From positions 144,962 through 208,961 of the forward strand of contig JARBJD010000114.1 in the NCBI GenBank assembly GCA_033064195.1: a stretch of DNA of 64,000 nt. The letters are read 5' to 3'. Shown piece by piece: positions 23,036-34,756 of the stretch. This DNA is from Blattamonas nauphoetae (taxonomy: Eukaryota; Preaxostyla; Oxymonadida). The number at the start of each line of letters is the position of its first letter. Within the stretch, counting starts at the first letter, position 1. A program made the translations under genes and the position numbers. The notes beneath the pieces are model-generated. The model was given only the letters and a program-made list of their open reading frames with translations, was not told where the DNA came from and made no database searches.

Positions 23036-24007
23036 CAGGGTTGTCGGAATGACTTAGAAGTAAGTAAAATGACTTACTTTTCACTAATTCTCTCGTGACT
23101 TAAGACTAAGTCATTTTTCTTCAAAAGTAAACCATTTCATACTGTTTCACCTTTTTGTGGTCTTGATCATGAAAACAACATCTACGGTTCTTCGACAGAA
23201 TCTCTAATCATACACAAATGCATTGCGATCTGATCAGAATCCTATATATCATGAGTACACATCTTTCCGGTCCAAGAGAGGCCATCAATGCAATGATGAA
23301 AATGTCTGTGTGGGTCAGATCTTGATGTGAATGATAAGAACCTTTCATTAGAAGTTCTATCACAAAATCCTCAACATTCAGTTTACTGTTTCTGACATAG
23401 TGGGAGGACAGATTTGACAAAAATGCATTCTCTATCCACAAACATGGAACTCTTCCACTCATCCTGCTTTGACTCGAAGACTGCTCCACTGACTTGCTTT
23501 CCAACAGCAGTGAGTTCAGCAACTGTTATTCGAAGATTCAGATCGGTGATCACCTTGTACGAGATCACTTCCAGAATCTGTTCGAGACAGACCAGACCAC
23601 GACTGACAAGTGGTTTTTCTTCGAGTATCGTCATTCTGGTCGGGGGATACGGAGTTCTCATCGACAGACTTTGCACTATTTCGTTTATTCTCGCCCGTTA
23701 TTTCCTATTTTGTGTATGTTTTATGTTCGGATGAGTATTTCTTTCCCTTCTTCCCTTTCTTCAGTTTCGCTTCAACCCTGCTCACTGCTCTGTCTGTTTC
23801 CTCTTCTCCATCGCCCAGAAGCACAATACAACGTCAGAAATGTCATTTTTTGTCACGATCATCTCATTTCATCGAAAATAGCACCATATTTTGCTCAAAA
23901 ATGATCTTACAAATGTAATAACTTAGTAGTAAGTCGTTTCTCCTTACTTCTTACTTCTAAGTCATTTTTCAACGACTTAAGTCACTTCGATGGGCCCGAC
24001 AACCCTG
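23036..24007. mobile_element. hAT-type DNA transposon, non-autonomous, 972 bp
   Basis: The ends are perfect 12-bp inverted repeats: CAGGGTTGTCGG at 23036-23047 and its complement at 23996-24007. Both are followed inward by clusters of ATGACTTAGAAGTAAG-like subterminal repeats. The element is flanked by an identical 8-bp duplication ACACGAAG (23028-23035 and 24008-24015). An 8-bp target duplication and CAGGG termini are diagnostic of the hAT superfamily. The interior holds coding-like minus-strand frames (about 23208-23680, with EQILEVISYKVITDLNLRI) but no recognisable hAT transposase, so it probably depends on a transposase elsewhere. Empty-site reconstruction is simple: deleting the element and one duplication gives an uninterrupted sequence. 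Confidence 0.88.
23208..23676 (-). pseudogene. Coding-like fragment inside the hAT element
   Basis: Two overlapping minus-strand open frames in different phases (23383-23676 and 23208-23522) have ordinary protein composition, for example LRITVAELTAVGKQVSGAVF followed in another frame by LNVEDFVIELLMKGSYH. They may be one frameshifted or spliced protein. I recognise no transposase residues or zinc finger, so it could be a captured host fragment or a degraded transposase segment. Confidence 0.3.
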
Positions 24008-24015
24008 ACACGAAG
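24008..24015. repeat. Right target-site duplication of the hAT element
   Basis: ACACGAAG, identical to 23028-23035. Confidence 0.85.
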
Positions 24016-24189
24016 TCAGGACCTGTACTTCAACCATGGCCCCTTGAAGATCATTGACTACAACGACTCTATTTTGTTTGGAAACATAAGAGAAAATCGC
24101 TGCATTTTTCATCTACAACGTCGAAATGTGATTCTCAAAACGAGGCATGGTTTGATCAATGCTCTCCCAGGAATTCTGCGAGTCCGACA

Positions 24190-27100
24190 ATGACTGAGCC
24201 ATCTGAAGTCCCAGTATGTCTTTTTAGAGGTTTTTCTTTGGTTATATTTTCCGTCATAGGTCACCACAGTCATCTTCCCAACCGATGAACCAGGTGACAA
24301 TCCATTTCTTTTCATCCAGGACAATACTGTCGTCTTGAGTAATTTTCAAGGACATACCGATCAGTTTCAATTTTTTCATGCGAACATCATTTCCTCCTCA
24401 TTTTCCATCCACTTCTCTTTGTTCCAACAGATATCAGTTCAGGTTCGACTTCCTTTCTTTTTTGATAACTCTTTTGTTTTATCTCTCGCTTATATCTCTT
24501 TCTTCTTCAAATAGTGTCGTAACAGAACCAGGAACAACGGAAGCACTGTCGTTCAGACAGGTCCTGCTTCCTGTGACTCAAACAATTTTAGCACACCAGT
24601 CAGTAACCATAATCTGCTCAAATGGGGATGTATCATACAAATGGCTCACAGGGAAAACAATTGAACCCCCAGAACAGTCTGAGATTTAAATCAAGTTCCA
24701 TTTCCATCCATTAGGACTCAGAAAGTGCAATCTCTCATTCAACCTTCAAAAAATCTATCTCTATCAACATCTGGAAAAGCTTCCGATTATTCTTACTCTG
24801 ATCTTTTTTCTCCACGACTCTCATCGCCACGTTCTGTTTCTCCATCTCTCCGTGTGAAAGGACTATCCCAGCCTTCGCCGTCGAAGTCACTATCAACACC
24901 AAAACAACTACCTCGGAGTGTCTCATCACCTCGTACCCCAAAATCAGCATCTCTATCGTTCTTCAGGAAAGAAATGGCCTTTGAGATTGAAAAGCCACGT
25001 ACTATTGCGTCACACTCGGAATCTGCTCTTTCATACACTGTTGAAACGATTCTTTCCTCTGTAGAGAGTTCAATATATCCACAAACACTCACACTTTCTG
25101 CATTTCACCTGTACAACAACAAACTCATTGATCTTGTGACAGAGGTTCAATGCCGGACCCGGAAAAGGTCATCTCAAATTCCCCTTCCGACTTCATCTCA
25201 ATTCACTCCGTCTGAAGTCTTTGGACTTTCCGAACACCAAATCTCGACAGTTGATCAATTTCATGAGCAAATTGACCTGATTCATTCACACCTCCCAAAT
25301 AGATTTGGTTTTCTACCTTCACATGTTGTCATACGCCTCACTCTTACATCTGATCCTCGGATACAAACATCATTCAACGAAACGACAGCCTCATTTCCTC
25401 TACCTGTAAATCCAGCTCTCTTTGAAGCTCAACCAACCAGATATCGCCCAAACCTTCATTCAACACCATCTCCTTCCAAATCTGTGTTTGAGTGCGTCGT
25501 TCTTGCGAGCAAATTGACACCAGATCCAAGAAGCCGTGCCAGCCCTGAAGAAACACGACGGGTTTTCTCATCTCTTTCGAAAACCACCAATCTTCTTCAG
25601 ACTGTCAAAGATCATGTTGATAGGTTAGGGGAAAAGGCCGCTCCAAACTGGAACGGCTCGTTTGTTTCCCAAGTCGTGATGAACGCCCTCTCGAATCGCC
25701 AACACCCGACCATCTTATTTCTCCCTTGTTCGATGAATCGAGAAGCAACAATTGAAGAGGAGCAAAGGATGGAAACTCTCATCAGTAGTGTCGCTGTCTG
25801 GACTGGAAAATCAGAAAATGGGTCTGAAAACGCAGATGTTGAGGTCCCACCAGAGTATTTTGCTCAAAACACAACTCATCCGGAAACTCAGAGATATGAT
25901 GACGCGAATCTCGAAGATTCTTGTGAAGTGAACCAAACCGACCGAACAGAATCACCGCAGCGTCGACAGAATCGACAAAGCACGAAGCGTTGGGTGGAGT
26001 TGATGAAAGAACGAGAAGAGGACGAGAGACAAAGAAAAGAAGAGGAGGACAGACTTATCGAAGAAGAAGAGCGGAGGAGAAAAGAAGAAAAACGGAGAGT
26101 GAATGCGCTGTTTATCGAAAAGATGAACGAACAGCGAAGAAAGAAAGCGGAGTCGGAGAAACCTGTGGAGAAAGATGAACAAAATGAAACATCACATCAT
26201 GATACAGAAATTCAGCCACATCAAGTGAATGAAGATGCATTATTCGACAGTTCAAACATGGAAGAAGAGATCAAGGAAGAGGAGCATATTATTCATACTG
26301 AAAAACAAGTCCAACAGGATGACATTGCGGATATTTCGAAAGATGAGTCCGAACAAGACGTTGATGTGAATGTTCAAAGCGATCAAGAGCAATCACTCGA
26401 TTTCATACCTCTCGAACAATCTCAAACACTTCCCCCGACAGATACGGCTGTTCTTGTCATGGAATCTAACTCTGATGAAGAATCTCAACCTGAGAAAGAG
26501 TCGAAACCAAGAGAAGAATCTCAAACTGAGGAAGAGTCGAAACCAAAAGAAGAATCCAAGCAAGAAGGACACCAACCCGCAGAACAATCAGAATCTGATG
26601 ACACACGACACATCCCACCTGTCACGACACAAGAGCTTCATTCCGAGACAAACCACTACGACAAAGCAAGACTTGAGGAAGAAGAACGAAAGCTGAGGAG
26701 TCGGACAGAGTTTGAGAAGCGATTGTTGATGCTCGGGGAACTGCCGCAATCTGAACAACACGACACTTTTGAGAAATCTATGGCCCAAATGGATTCAAAC
26801 ACAGAGCAACCGAGTTCCCTCTCAAATGATGCGCATACCTCTGAACGATCGCACACACAGGATCCACTTGTTGCTGTCGCACAAGAATGGACAGAAAATC
26901 AGGAGGAGGATGAAATCGAAAGAATCATCGAGAAAAGCCCCATGGCAAACCTGAACATCCATCCCTCGCAATTTCAGAACCGAGTGGTCTTCTTCGCACA
27001 TGACAGTCCGTCTCACCAACAAAATGATCAAATCCCTCCTTCGTCAACAGCTCACATGACCCCAACATCGACAGAGCCTCGCCCGATCGTGTACCCACCA

Positions 27101-28473
27101 CAAAATATGTCGGAAAGACGGAGTGGCGATTCGACATTCACTCCATTCTCTCGTCGGAGTGAGGACTTTAACCATCAGATCGGAATTAACGATGAATATG
27201 ATCATCATTTGGGAACAAATGACATCTCAACTGATTCTGATGAACAGCCGAACTCAACAGAACAACATCCCACAGGCAAAGATCCGAAGACAGTCAAATT
27301 TTCAGAGAACTTGGACGAATCCAGTGACATCGAAGACGTTGGGAGCTGTGAACCGCCAATGAAATCTGTTTGCGAAAATCCGTTGCCATCACTCCCTCCT
27401 CGGCAACCCAAACATTTCAGAGTGAAGGATGAGAAAAAGAAAGAGGAAAAACTCCAAAAAGAGATGGAGGACACTGAGAAGAACATCGAAAGATTGAATG
27501 AAGGAATCAGAAGCCTGAACAACGGAATTTCCTGCGAAAGGAGTGAAATTGAACAGATTCAATTGCTCTTAGCTGCAGAGATCGAAGAAATGAATAAAGA
27601 AGAATCTCTCTTCAATGACTGGTTGAAGTCTGAAGTAGATGAGACAGAACTTGTTGAGAATCAGTTTTCGGAGGCACTTGAAAGGATAGCGATCATGCAA
27701 AAAGAGAAAGATCAAGGAATAAGACAGGCGTGGACAAAAGAGAAAGATCGGAGAGATCGAGAAAGACAAGCGATCGAGACAACGAGAGGACCCGACAAGC
27801 CACATCACAAATCAACACCTCAACCGGTTACGACGTCACAAACTCTCACTCTGAAATTATCCGACGCGAAAACTAGACTCCTTCGAGAACGCAAAAATAT
27901 TCCTTCTCAAGCGACCACATTTGCGAAGTTAAATCAAAAAGAGACCGAAATGGACAAGCGAATCCGAGAAGCTCAGACTCGCACTGATTTCTTGGAATCT
28001 CAACGTAGTCGACAAGAAGGTCGGGCAGATGAATTGGCGCAGCGTCTCGAGAATGGAAAGGTTTTCTTTGTCTCACTGACGCAGCAAGCTGAAGCCAAAC
28101 ATGCGGATGTGGAACATCTTCAAAAAGCATACATCGAACTTGCTCAGCTCTCGACGGATCTCCAGAATACACTTGACGAAGCAGCAGCCACCATGCACGA
28201 AGCAATCTCGGAATTGATCAACACTCATCGTGAATGGAAGCAGGAGCAGAGATCGACTCTATCACTTCCTCCCGAATTGGATGTAACCGTTGGTGAGGAG
28301 AAAACAGAAATGGATCTTCATGTTGAGTTTTTTGAGCAAATCCAATCACAGTCACAGGTATATCATCTCTTCTTTCTCAATCTCTCCAGGCATCTTCCCA
28401 GCGTATGCCGTTCCAGTTGTTTGATTTTCTTTCTCGTCGTCTGACGAATCTTGACAACTTTCATCGTATTTAG
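24190..28473 (+). CDS. Degenerate kinesin-like protein with coiled-coil tail
   Basis: Model: exons 24190-24213, 24260-24420, 24515-24676, 24715-28357 and 28390-28473 (4,074 nt, 1,357 residues). The 24421-24514 intron is the least certain. The N-terminal 400 residues follow a kinesin motor pattern: a Rossmann strand at VTIICSNG where the P-loop should be, LSAFHLYNNKLIDLV matching the EIYNEKIxDLL strand, SHVVIRLTL matching the SSRSH region, and a later segment in the position of the switch II/NxxLxAL region. Nucleotide-binding residues are not conserved (no GxxxxGKT; the region reads CSNGDVSYKWLTGKT). After about residue 400 come E/K-rich low-complexity repeats (EESQPEKESKPREESQ-like) and, near the C-terminus, a long coiled coil. 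Role inferred: a microtubule-associated, probably non-motile kinesin relative. Confidence 0.6.
26470..26575 (+). repeat. Short tandem repeat encoding EESKPKEESQ-like units
   Basis: Within the kinesin-like gene, near-identical 30-nt blocks encode alternating EESQ and ESKP words; a shorter variant continues to about 26575. It explains the low-complexity acidic stretch after the motor-like region. Confidence 0.5.
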
Positions 28474-28580
28474 TGTTCTTCCTTTGACACTTCACGTCTC
28501 ATCTTGTTTTCGAAAATGTTGTTTTGGTTTCGGACAAACAAAATAGAAAGCCGGTCTCACACCATCTCTGTTGTCAGTGT

Positions 28581-31500
28581 TTAAGAATCTTCATCCATGT
28601 CTGGAGGGACATTGGGCAACTTCCACCAATTACTCGTCGTGATATCCGTGAAGAGGATTGGAGGAACATGCATTTTTGGAGGGAATGCGCTTAGTGGGAT
28701 TCTGAGCATCTTCGCAAGAGAGGTATATTGACCAGTAGCCAGGGCATTCTGTTTTTGGACTGGGACGATGGTGAGGTTAGTTGTGGATTGGGTGGACGGG
28801 AGGAAGCGTTCAAGCATGGCAGACATATCCGAAGTCTGTGGGAGCTGAGACGGGTGAGCAAGCGGTGATTGGATGCGCTGGCTGTTACGGCCAGGAGAAG
28901 AAGGCGAGAAAACAGATGAATCAAGAAGAACAGGCGCATTGTTTGATGCGAGAAATGAAAGATATTTTTTGTCATCTCGTGAATAAGGCGACTGGCTTGT
29001 GGAGGGTGATTGGGATTTGGTGACTCGATCTTCGGCCGGCTGTGTTGATGGTTTGAGGGGTGTGGTGTTGAGATCGGTCTCCGTGCTTCCAGTGGAAGCA
29101 TCTGTGAGTTCTTTTCCCATCATTTTACTCACTTCCATCCTGTGAATAGCATTGCCCTTCATCTTTTGGCTAAGTTTCCGAGAAGCTATTACAAAATAGC
29201 GATATCGGAAGCCAGGATCGTTTTCGAAAGTGGAGAACTGAACAAATGAGAGAGACAAGCGAGAAGAGGAGAGTCGGGGGTTGTAGCGAGGAGTTAAATT
29301 AGTCCCAGCAAGATAGGAAGTGGGCATTGAGCGAATTAATTCTGTTGCAGCAGAATATGGAGACGTTTGAAAGAAATGGATGTTATTTTGTGGGAAGTCA
29401 GAAGATTGAGAAGAATGTTGGGTTTGTGAGAAGAATGGAGGTGCTCTGAATCCGAGAAATGAGCTGAAAGGGGTTGAGATGGCTTTGGGGCGCATCGAGA
29501 ATGCTGAAAAGGATGGGAATCCTGGATTAGTGTATTGTCGGGTGGTTGACATTGGTGGCAATGGGAGTGGCTGAATGGTGGGAAATGATTGAGAGAATTG
29601 AGGATTCCGTTGGGAAGTGGGAGTGAACTGCTGTTGGTGTTGTTGTGGTGTGGCAAACTGGGGACTGATGAGGGAGTGTAAGGTAACAGGTTGTGCGGCA
29701 GGTTTTGGAGTTAAGAAATTGGTTCTCTGAAGTTGTGATGGGGTCTGAGCCGAAACTGTGGTTTGCGGTTGAGAAAGGGGAGATGTTGTTGCTTTGGTTG
29801 GAGAGGAAATGATGGGTTGAGAGGAGGGTTGCGGTTGAGTCGAAATTGGCTGATTGTTTTGGAGGGCGGGAATTGGTGGTTCGGGGGCTTCGTTTATCTT
29901 TTCCGCAGGTTCCTTGACGATTGCGTCTGTAGATTCATTAACGATAGCGTCTGGAGATTCCTTGGCAATTGCATCCGCAGGTTCCTTGGCAATTGTATCC
30001 GCAGGTTCCTTGACGATAGCATCCGCAGGTTCTTTGATGATTATGTTCGCAGGATCCTTATTTGTCTCGTCTTTTGTGTTTTGTTGTTGGTTGTTAGTTT
30101 CGAGGGAGGCTGATGGAGGATGTGGGACTGAAAGCAGCCTCAGTTTCTTCACTCTTTTCTCACATTTATGCATTCTTTCCTCCCAATCTCCGTCCTTATC
30201 CTTGACCTTCTTAAGTCCTTCTTTCTCCTTGAATGCCGGCATTTCCATCTGATACAACCTGTATGCCTCGTAGAACAGCATGTTGGTGACGGTGACTCCT
30301 TTTTCTGTGCTTGAGGCGATTGTTCCGATTAGATTCTGGAAGTCTGTTCGATCGAAGAAGAATGAAGATGATGGGAGGGTCGTGAGGTCGTAGTTTGGTG
30401 GGGGGACTTCGGCCGCTTCAAGGGCGTGTGTGGAGAGCCTGTATGCTGCTGGAGACGAGAAGGACGATGAATAGAGAACAGGTTCCTTGATGACTGATTT
30501 CCCAGCCTTCCTTCTCTCTTCTTTCTCGGCTTCAAGTCTTTTCTCGGCTTCTTGGTCAATTGAATCGTACTTTAGAATTGTGTGTTCGATTGCGTGCAAA
30601 AGGCTTGGAGGAGAGGCGCCATGGAGCGGTGGATAATTCCCAGTGAGATCAAACCTGGCTGGATTTCCGTACTTGTTTCGATAATGATATCGAAGTTGAT
30701 TATCAGGAAAAGACAAGATTGCCATTGAGCTTGGAGGTTGGGGAACTCGTGGTTGAGGAGGAGCGATTGGGAGAAAAGAATGCTGAACGACTTGATGTGG
30801 AGAATTGGTTGTCTGCGTCGGATGCATGACGACCTGAGTGGAAGGAAGAGGCAAAAGATTAGGTGGTGGAGAAATGTCAGGAGGGTGTTCGTCTTTTATC
30901 ATTGTTGGAATGCTGTCAGATTGTAAAGTTGACGTTTGGTCAGTTGGCGTGTGGCCAGTTGACGTTTGGTCTGTTGACGTTTGGACAGTTGATGTTTGGT
31001 CTGTTGACGTTTGGACAGTTGACGTTTGTACTGCTGATGGATGTGTAGTTGATGGCTGAGATGGTGTAGGAGTGACGTTGGCGAGAGAACTCCAATTGAT
31101 CATTGAGTTTGAACTCTCGAGAACCGGTGGTGCGGTAAGGGTTTGAGAGAATGTACTGTCCCCTGTTATTTGTTGTTCCGCTGTTCTTGAGTTCAAAGAT
31201 GATCCAACTGGAGTAATTTCAGAGATGCGAGTCTCTTCGGTGTTTTTGGTTGATTGCTGGGGTCCAGAATGATTCGTAGGAGGGTATTGCTGTCCCATCG
31301 CATTGTTTGAAGAGTACTGCTGTCCCATCGCATTGTTTGAAGAGTACTGCTGTCCCATCGCACTGTTTGGAGGGTACTGCTGTCCCATCGCATTGTTTGG
31401 AGGGTACTGCTGTCCGGATGTGTATGTCTGATGGTGTTGAGATCCCATTCCACTCGCAGAGGAGTACTGAGAACTCATCTGACCGGGAATGAAGTACTGT

Positions 31501-34500
31501 TGTCCAACGACGTTTGTTACAGAGTATTGCTGCCTCATCGTGTCTCGACCAGAATACGTAGACACCACGCCGGGAACTGCGGTGTATTGATGTCCCATCG
31601 CACCTATTGGTGGTTGTCGTGATCCCATGTAATGTGGCATTGGAAATTGATATGTCGCTGGATTCGGTGTTGGGTATTGACTTTGGGTTTGTTGAGCTTT
31701 GTGTGCTTCTTTTCTTGTTGTTATCTCTATCCAGATTGCCTCGCATCGGATTCTTTCTGTTTTCCATTGAAGGCGATGCTTGTCTCGATTGACCTCCATG
31801 TGTCGGAGGAGACGGTAATTCCGATTGATCGTTGTTCGCAGATTCGTTTGAAGATAATACACAATAAGATCAAGCTCCGTGAGAACATCGATTGCTGTTT
31901 GATCTCCAAGTTTCTCGCATTCCAGTGGACGAGCCTGCAGAATGAGACTCGTTTTATTTGTTGGATTGAGGAAAGAGTGGAGTGGGGGGATGGGATCTTT
32001 GGGATTGCCCTTGTCTTTGTCTTGGAGGTATTTGGAGAGAGCATTGCTATGTCCAGCTGTGAAAAAGGGGGAGAAGTCTCTTGGTCTTCGACTGTTCATG
32101 GATGCAGCTCGCTCGTCCACAAGTCGAATTGCTTGTTCCATTGACTCGATGGTCTCGAGGAGTTGTTTGGAGTGTGGAACGATATCGTTTTCTCTCATCT
32201 CTCGCTTTAGAAACTTGGACATGGCGAGATGTGCATCTGTGTAGTTGTTTTCGGACATCGGTAGACACCTCTTGAATATGTCAAAAGTCGTGATTTTGGC
32301 ATGCCCTGTGTAAGGATATCCACACGTGCATAGACTGGGATAGTCACGAATGGGAGGGATTTGGGCTGGTTCTGGAGAGATTGAATGTGATGAGAGGTAC
32401 ATCTGTGACATGGATGATGGGAGGGCTCGGGGTTGGTGAAAGGATAACCGGACCTCTTGTGAGATTTGTTGGGCACGATGAGGTGAGATGTGAGGATGGA
32501 AAGAGACGTGATCAACAGACAACGGAAATAATGGCATTGAAGAGAAACTGAATGCATAAGCAAATGGAGAGTGATTCGGCCGGGCTCTTGTCTCAAAGAA
32601 ACGACGAATGGATGTATGCAGCTGACGTGTCTGCATTGAGAGGGGAAGAGGGGGATTTGCGAAGTCGATGATGGGATAGAATTCTTTTGGCTTTTGTTGT
32701 TTGTGCTGTCCAAATCGAAGACTCGATTCAAGAAGTGTGTCCGAGGTGATGGGTTCATCAGAAGGGGCAAGATCGAGTTTATGCAGCCAGCTCACCTGAC
32801 CCTTGTTGATGATTTCCCCTTCCGCTTCATATCCCTTGATGTGGACTCGAATTGGATGAAATGGCATGTCGTCCAACCAACCAATCGAGGCATATCGCTG
32901 GTCGTTTTCCTTTTTGTCTTCGGTCTTCTTGTCCGTTTCTTTTCTTCGCTCTGCCCTTCGCATTCTCCTCTCAATTTCCAGCTCTTCGTCATAACTGTCT
33001 GAGTCTCTCTTTTTGTGATGATCACGAGTCCTCTTGGTTCTGCCGCGATGTGGCGATGATTTCACAGGTGAAATGGAGCGTGGGCGTTGATATATGCGCT
33101 GATCCTGACGTATTGGGACGAGTGGAACAGGTCTGTTCATTGGATTGTAAGTTGAGATGAGTTGTTGGACGGCTGTTTTTGGTGGGTTCTGCTGTTCTGT
33201 GTGGGGTAGTGGAAGTGGAAGCGGCAGCGGTGGTGGTACTGCTGGTTGTGGTGGGTTTGCGTAAGGATTCAGCGGTGAGATGTACGACGGGAGTCCAGGG
33301 AAGGCTTTGACTTGTGTGTAGGGAGTGGTGCGAACTGTGTCGATTGCTCTCAAACGCTTCTGTTCCTTTTTAGCCGCTTTACGAAGCGCTTTGGCAATTT
33401 CCGATTCTTCGGTACGATGTTGGGTGGATCTTTTCTTTCTGAGTTTTGGGAGCTGATCTGTGTCGTTTGAGATCATTGTCTTCTCTGTTTGCTTTGAGTT
33501 AGTAGCATCTGTAGAAAGCAATAATTGAGAATCTGGACCATCCGGTCGAAGTTTTCGAATACTTGTCCGGATATATTCATTCAGATGGAGAGGGCGTGGA
33601 GTTTCTGGCGCTTGCCAATTAAAACACTTGAGTGGGAGAAGAGGTTTAAACAAATATGCTGCATCAGACGAATCAGGGACAAGTGGAGCACGATATTCAA
33701 TCAGGATTGGAGATATGTTCGGATTTTCACCGGATTTTAGTCGAATAAGTGAACTTTTGGGGAACATCGCGAGTCGAGTTTCCTCAAGTTCATTGAGGTG
33801 AAAATAATCGCCAACAAAACGAGGGCGAGATATTGTAATGATATGACAATCAAGAGATTTGATATCAACTCTGCACGGGTGAGAAACTGTTGAACGTTGT
33901 TTTCTGTCCCAGACGAGCTTCACGTCCCGAAGTGGGTACGTTTCATCCAATCGACTAAGTGGGGCTGATTGAAGAGCATACTGTTGGGCAGCTTGAATTG
34001 CAGATGACTGTGTATCTGGACGAGATTGTGGGGAGAAAGTTTGATTTGGTTCTTCCTTCAATTGTGACATAAGATGATTAGTACGAGATGTAGACATCGC
34101 AGAATTTGGTTGTGAAGGATTGCTTTCATCGGACTGTTTGGTTGTTTGTAATTGATTACTCGAACCCAGACCACTCTGGCCAGACTTTGATTGAATGTTC
34201 GTTCTGTTCTTCACAAAACTTGAAGTATATCTTGCAGCAATAGAGGGATAGTCTCGCTCAAAAATTGTATCAAAGAGAGAATCGATGAGGTCTTGACTGG
34301 AGAGGACAGAATCTATTTCCTCCTGTTTTCTCGTGGATTTGATTTGGCTTTTATACTCTGATAAGGCCTTTTGAATGATATCATTTCGAATGGTCTGTTT
34401 AATGAGAGTTTCATTCAGAGGAAAACAGATGGAGAGTCGTGTATCGTAAGAAATGACGAAAAAACTGAAAATTCATGCCTCAGGGAGATGGGGAAAGAGT

Positions 34501-34674
34501 TTCAAGTGTTCGGCGGAAACCGATGCCGAAACTCGCAGTTTGAGCTTGAGGGCCATTAGAAATGACCAGATATATCAGAAAATGATCGATAATCAGTGAG
34601 AATTTTGAACTGAAGATTTGTTGATGGGTTTCCAAGAGGTCAAGCTCTCGAGAAAATTCTTCACAGATTCGCAT
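28581..34674 (-). CDS. Very large disordered protein with internal tandem repeats; family unknown
   Basis: A single minus-strand open frame covers 28581-34214 and continues in frame upstream through residues such as IRNDIIQKALSEYKSQ; the 5' exons up to an ATG at 34674 are not resolved. The stop is TAA. The first 300 residues look folded (YPLRDVKLVWDRKQR, FVGDYFHLNELEETRLAMFP), as does a block containing FHPIRVHIKGYEAEGEIINK. The rest is Gln/Pro/Ser/Thr-rich. Three in-frame repeat tracts are present (listed separately). It has no catalytic motif that I can identify. The composition is like that of eukaryotic transcription or RNA-granule scaffolds, but this is only a resemblance. It converges on the kinesin-like gene with 107 bp between stops. 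Confidence 0.6.
29905..30056 (-). repeat. 24-bp tandem repeat encoding KEPADAIA-like units
   Basis: Six eight-codon units (KEPADAIV, KEPADTIA, KESPDAIV and similar) in the large disordered protein. Substitutions are mostly third-position or conservative, suggesting old, maintained repeats. Confidence 0.8.
30928..31034 (-). repeat. 15-bp tandem repeat encoding QTSTD/QTSTV
   Basis: About seven five-codon units of the type QTSTV and QTSTD in the large disordered protein. Confidence 0.8.
31279..31410 (-). repeat. 30-bp tandem repeat encoding MGQQYSSNNA
   Basis: Four to five head-to-tail copies of a 10-codon unit (MGQQY followed by SSNNA, PPNNA or PPNSA) inside the large disordered protein; degenerate copies (QQYxxxxxMG) extend to about 31600. 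Confidence 0.85.
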
Positions 34675-34756
34675 AAATTAAAGCAATATAGCTAGAAGTG
34701 TTCGACGAAGTGAGTTCTTAGGGACAGTTTGTGTGAATCCCGATTTTTAAACTGAT

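Noticed and set aside
22981-23040. Host exon interrupted by the hAT element
   Set aside because: Joining the flanks gives an open frame for only a few dozen codons with no recognisable product, so insertion into a gene is not supported.
29900-31600. CRISPR-like array suggested by regular repeats
   Set aside because: The units are contiguous coding repeats without unique spacers, inside a eukaryotic gene.
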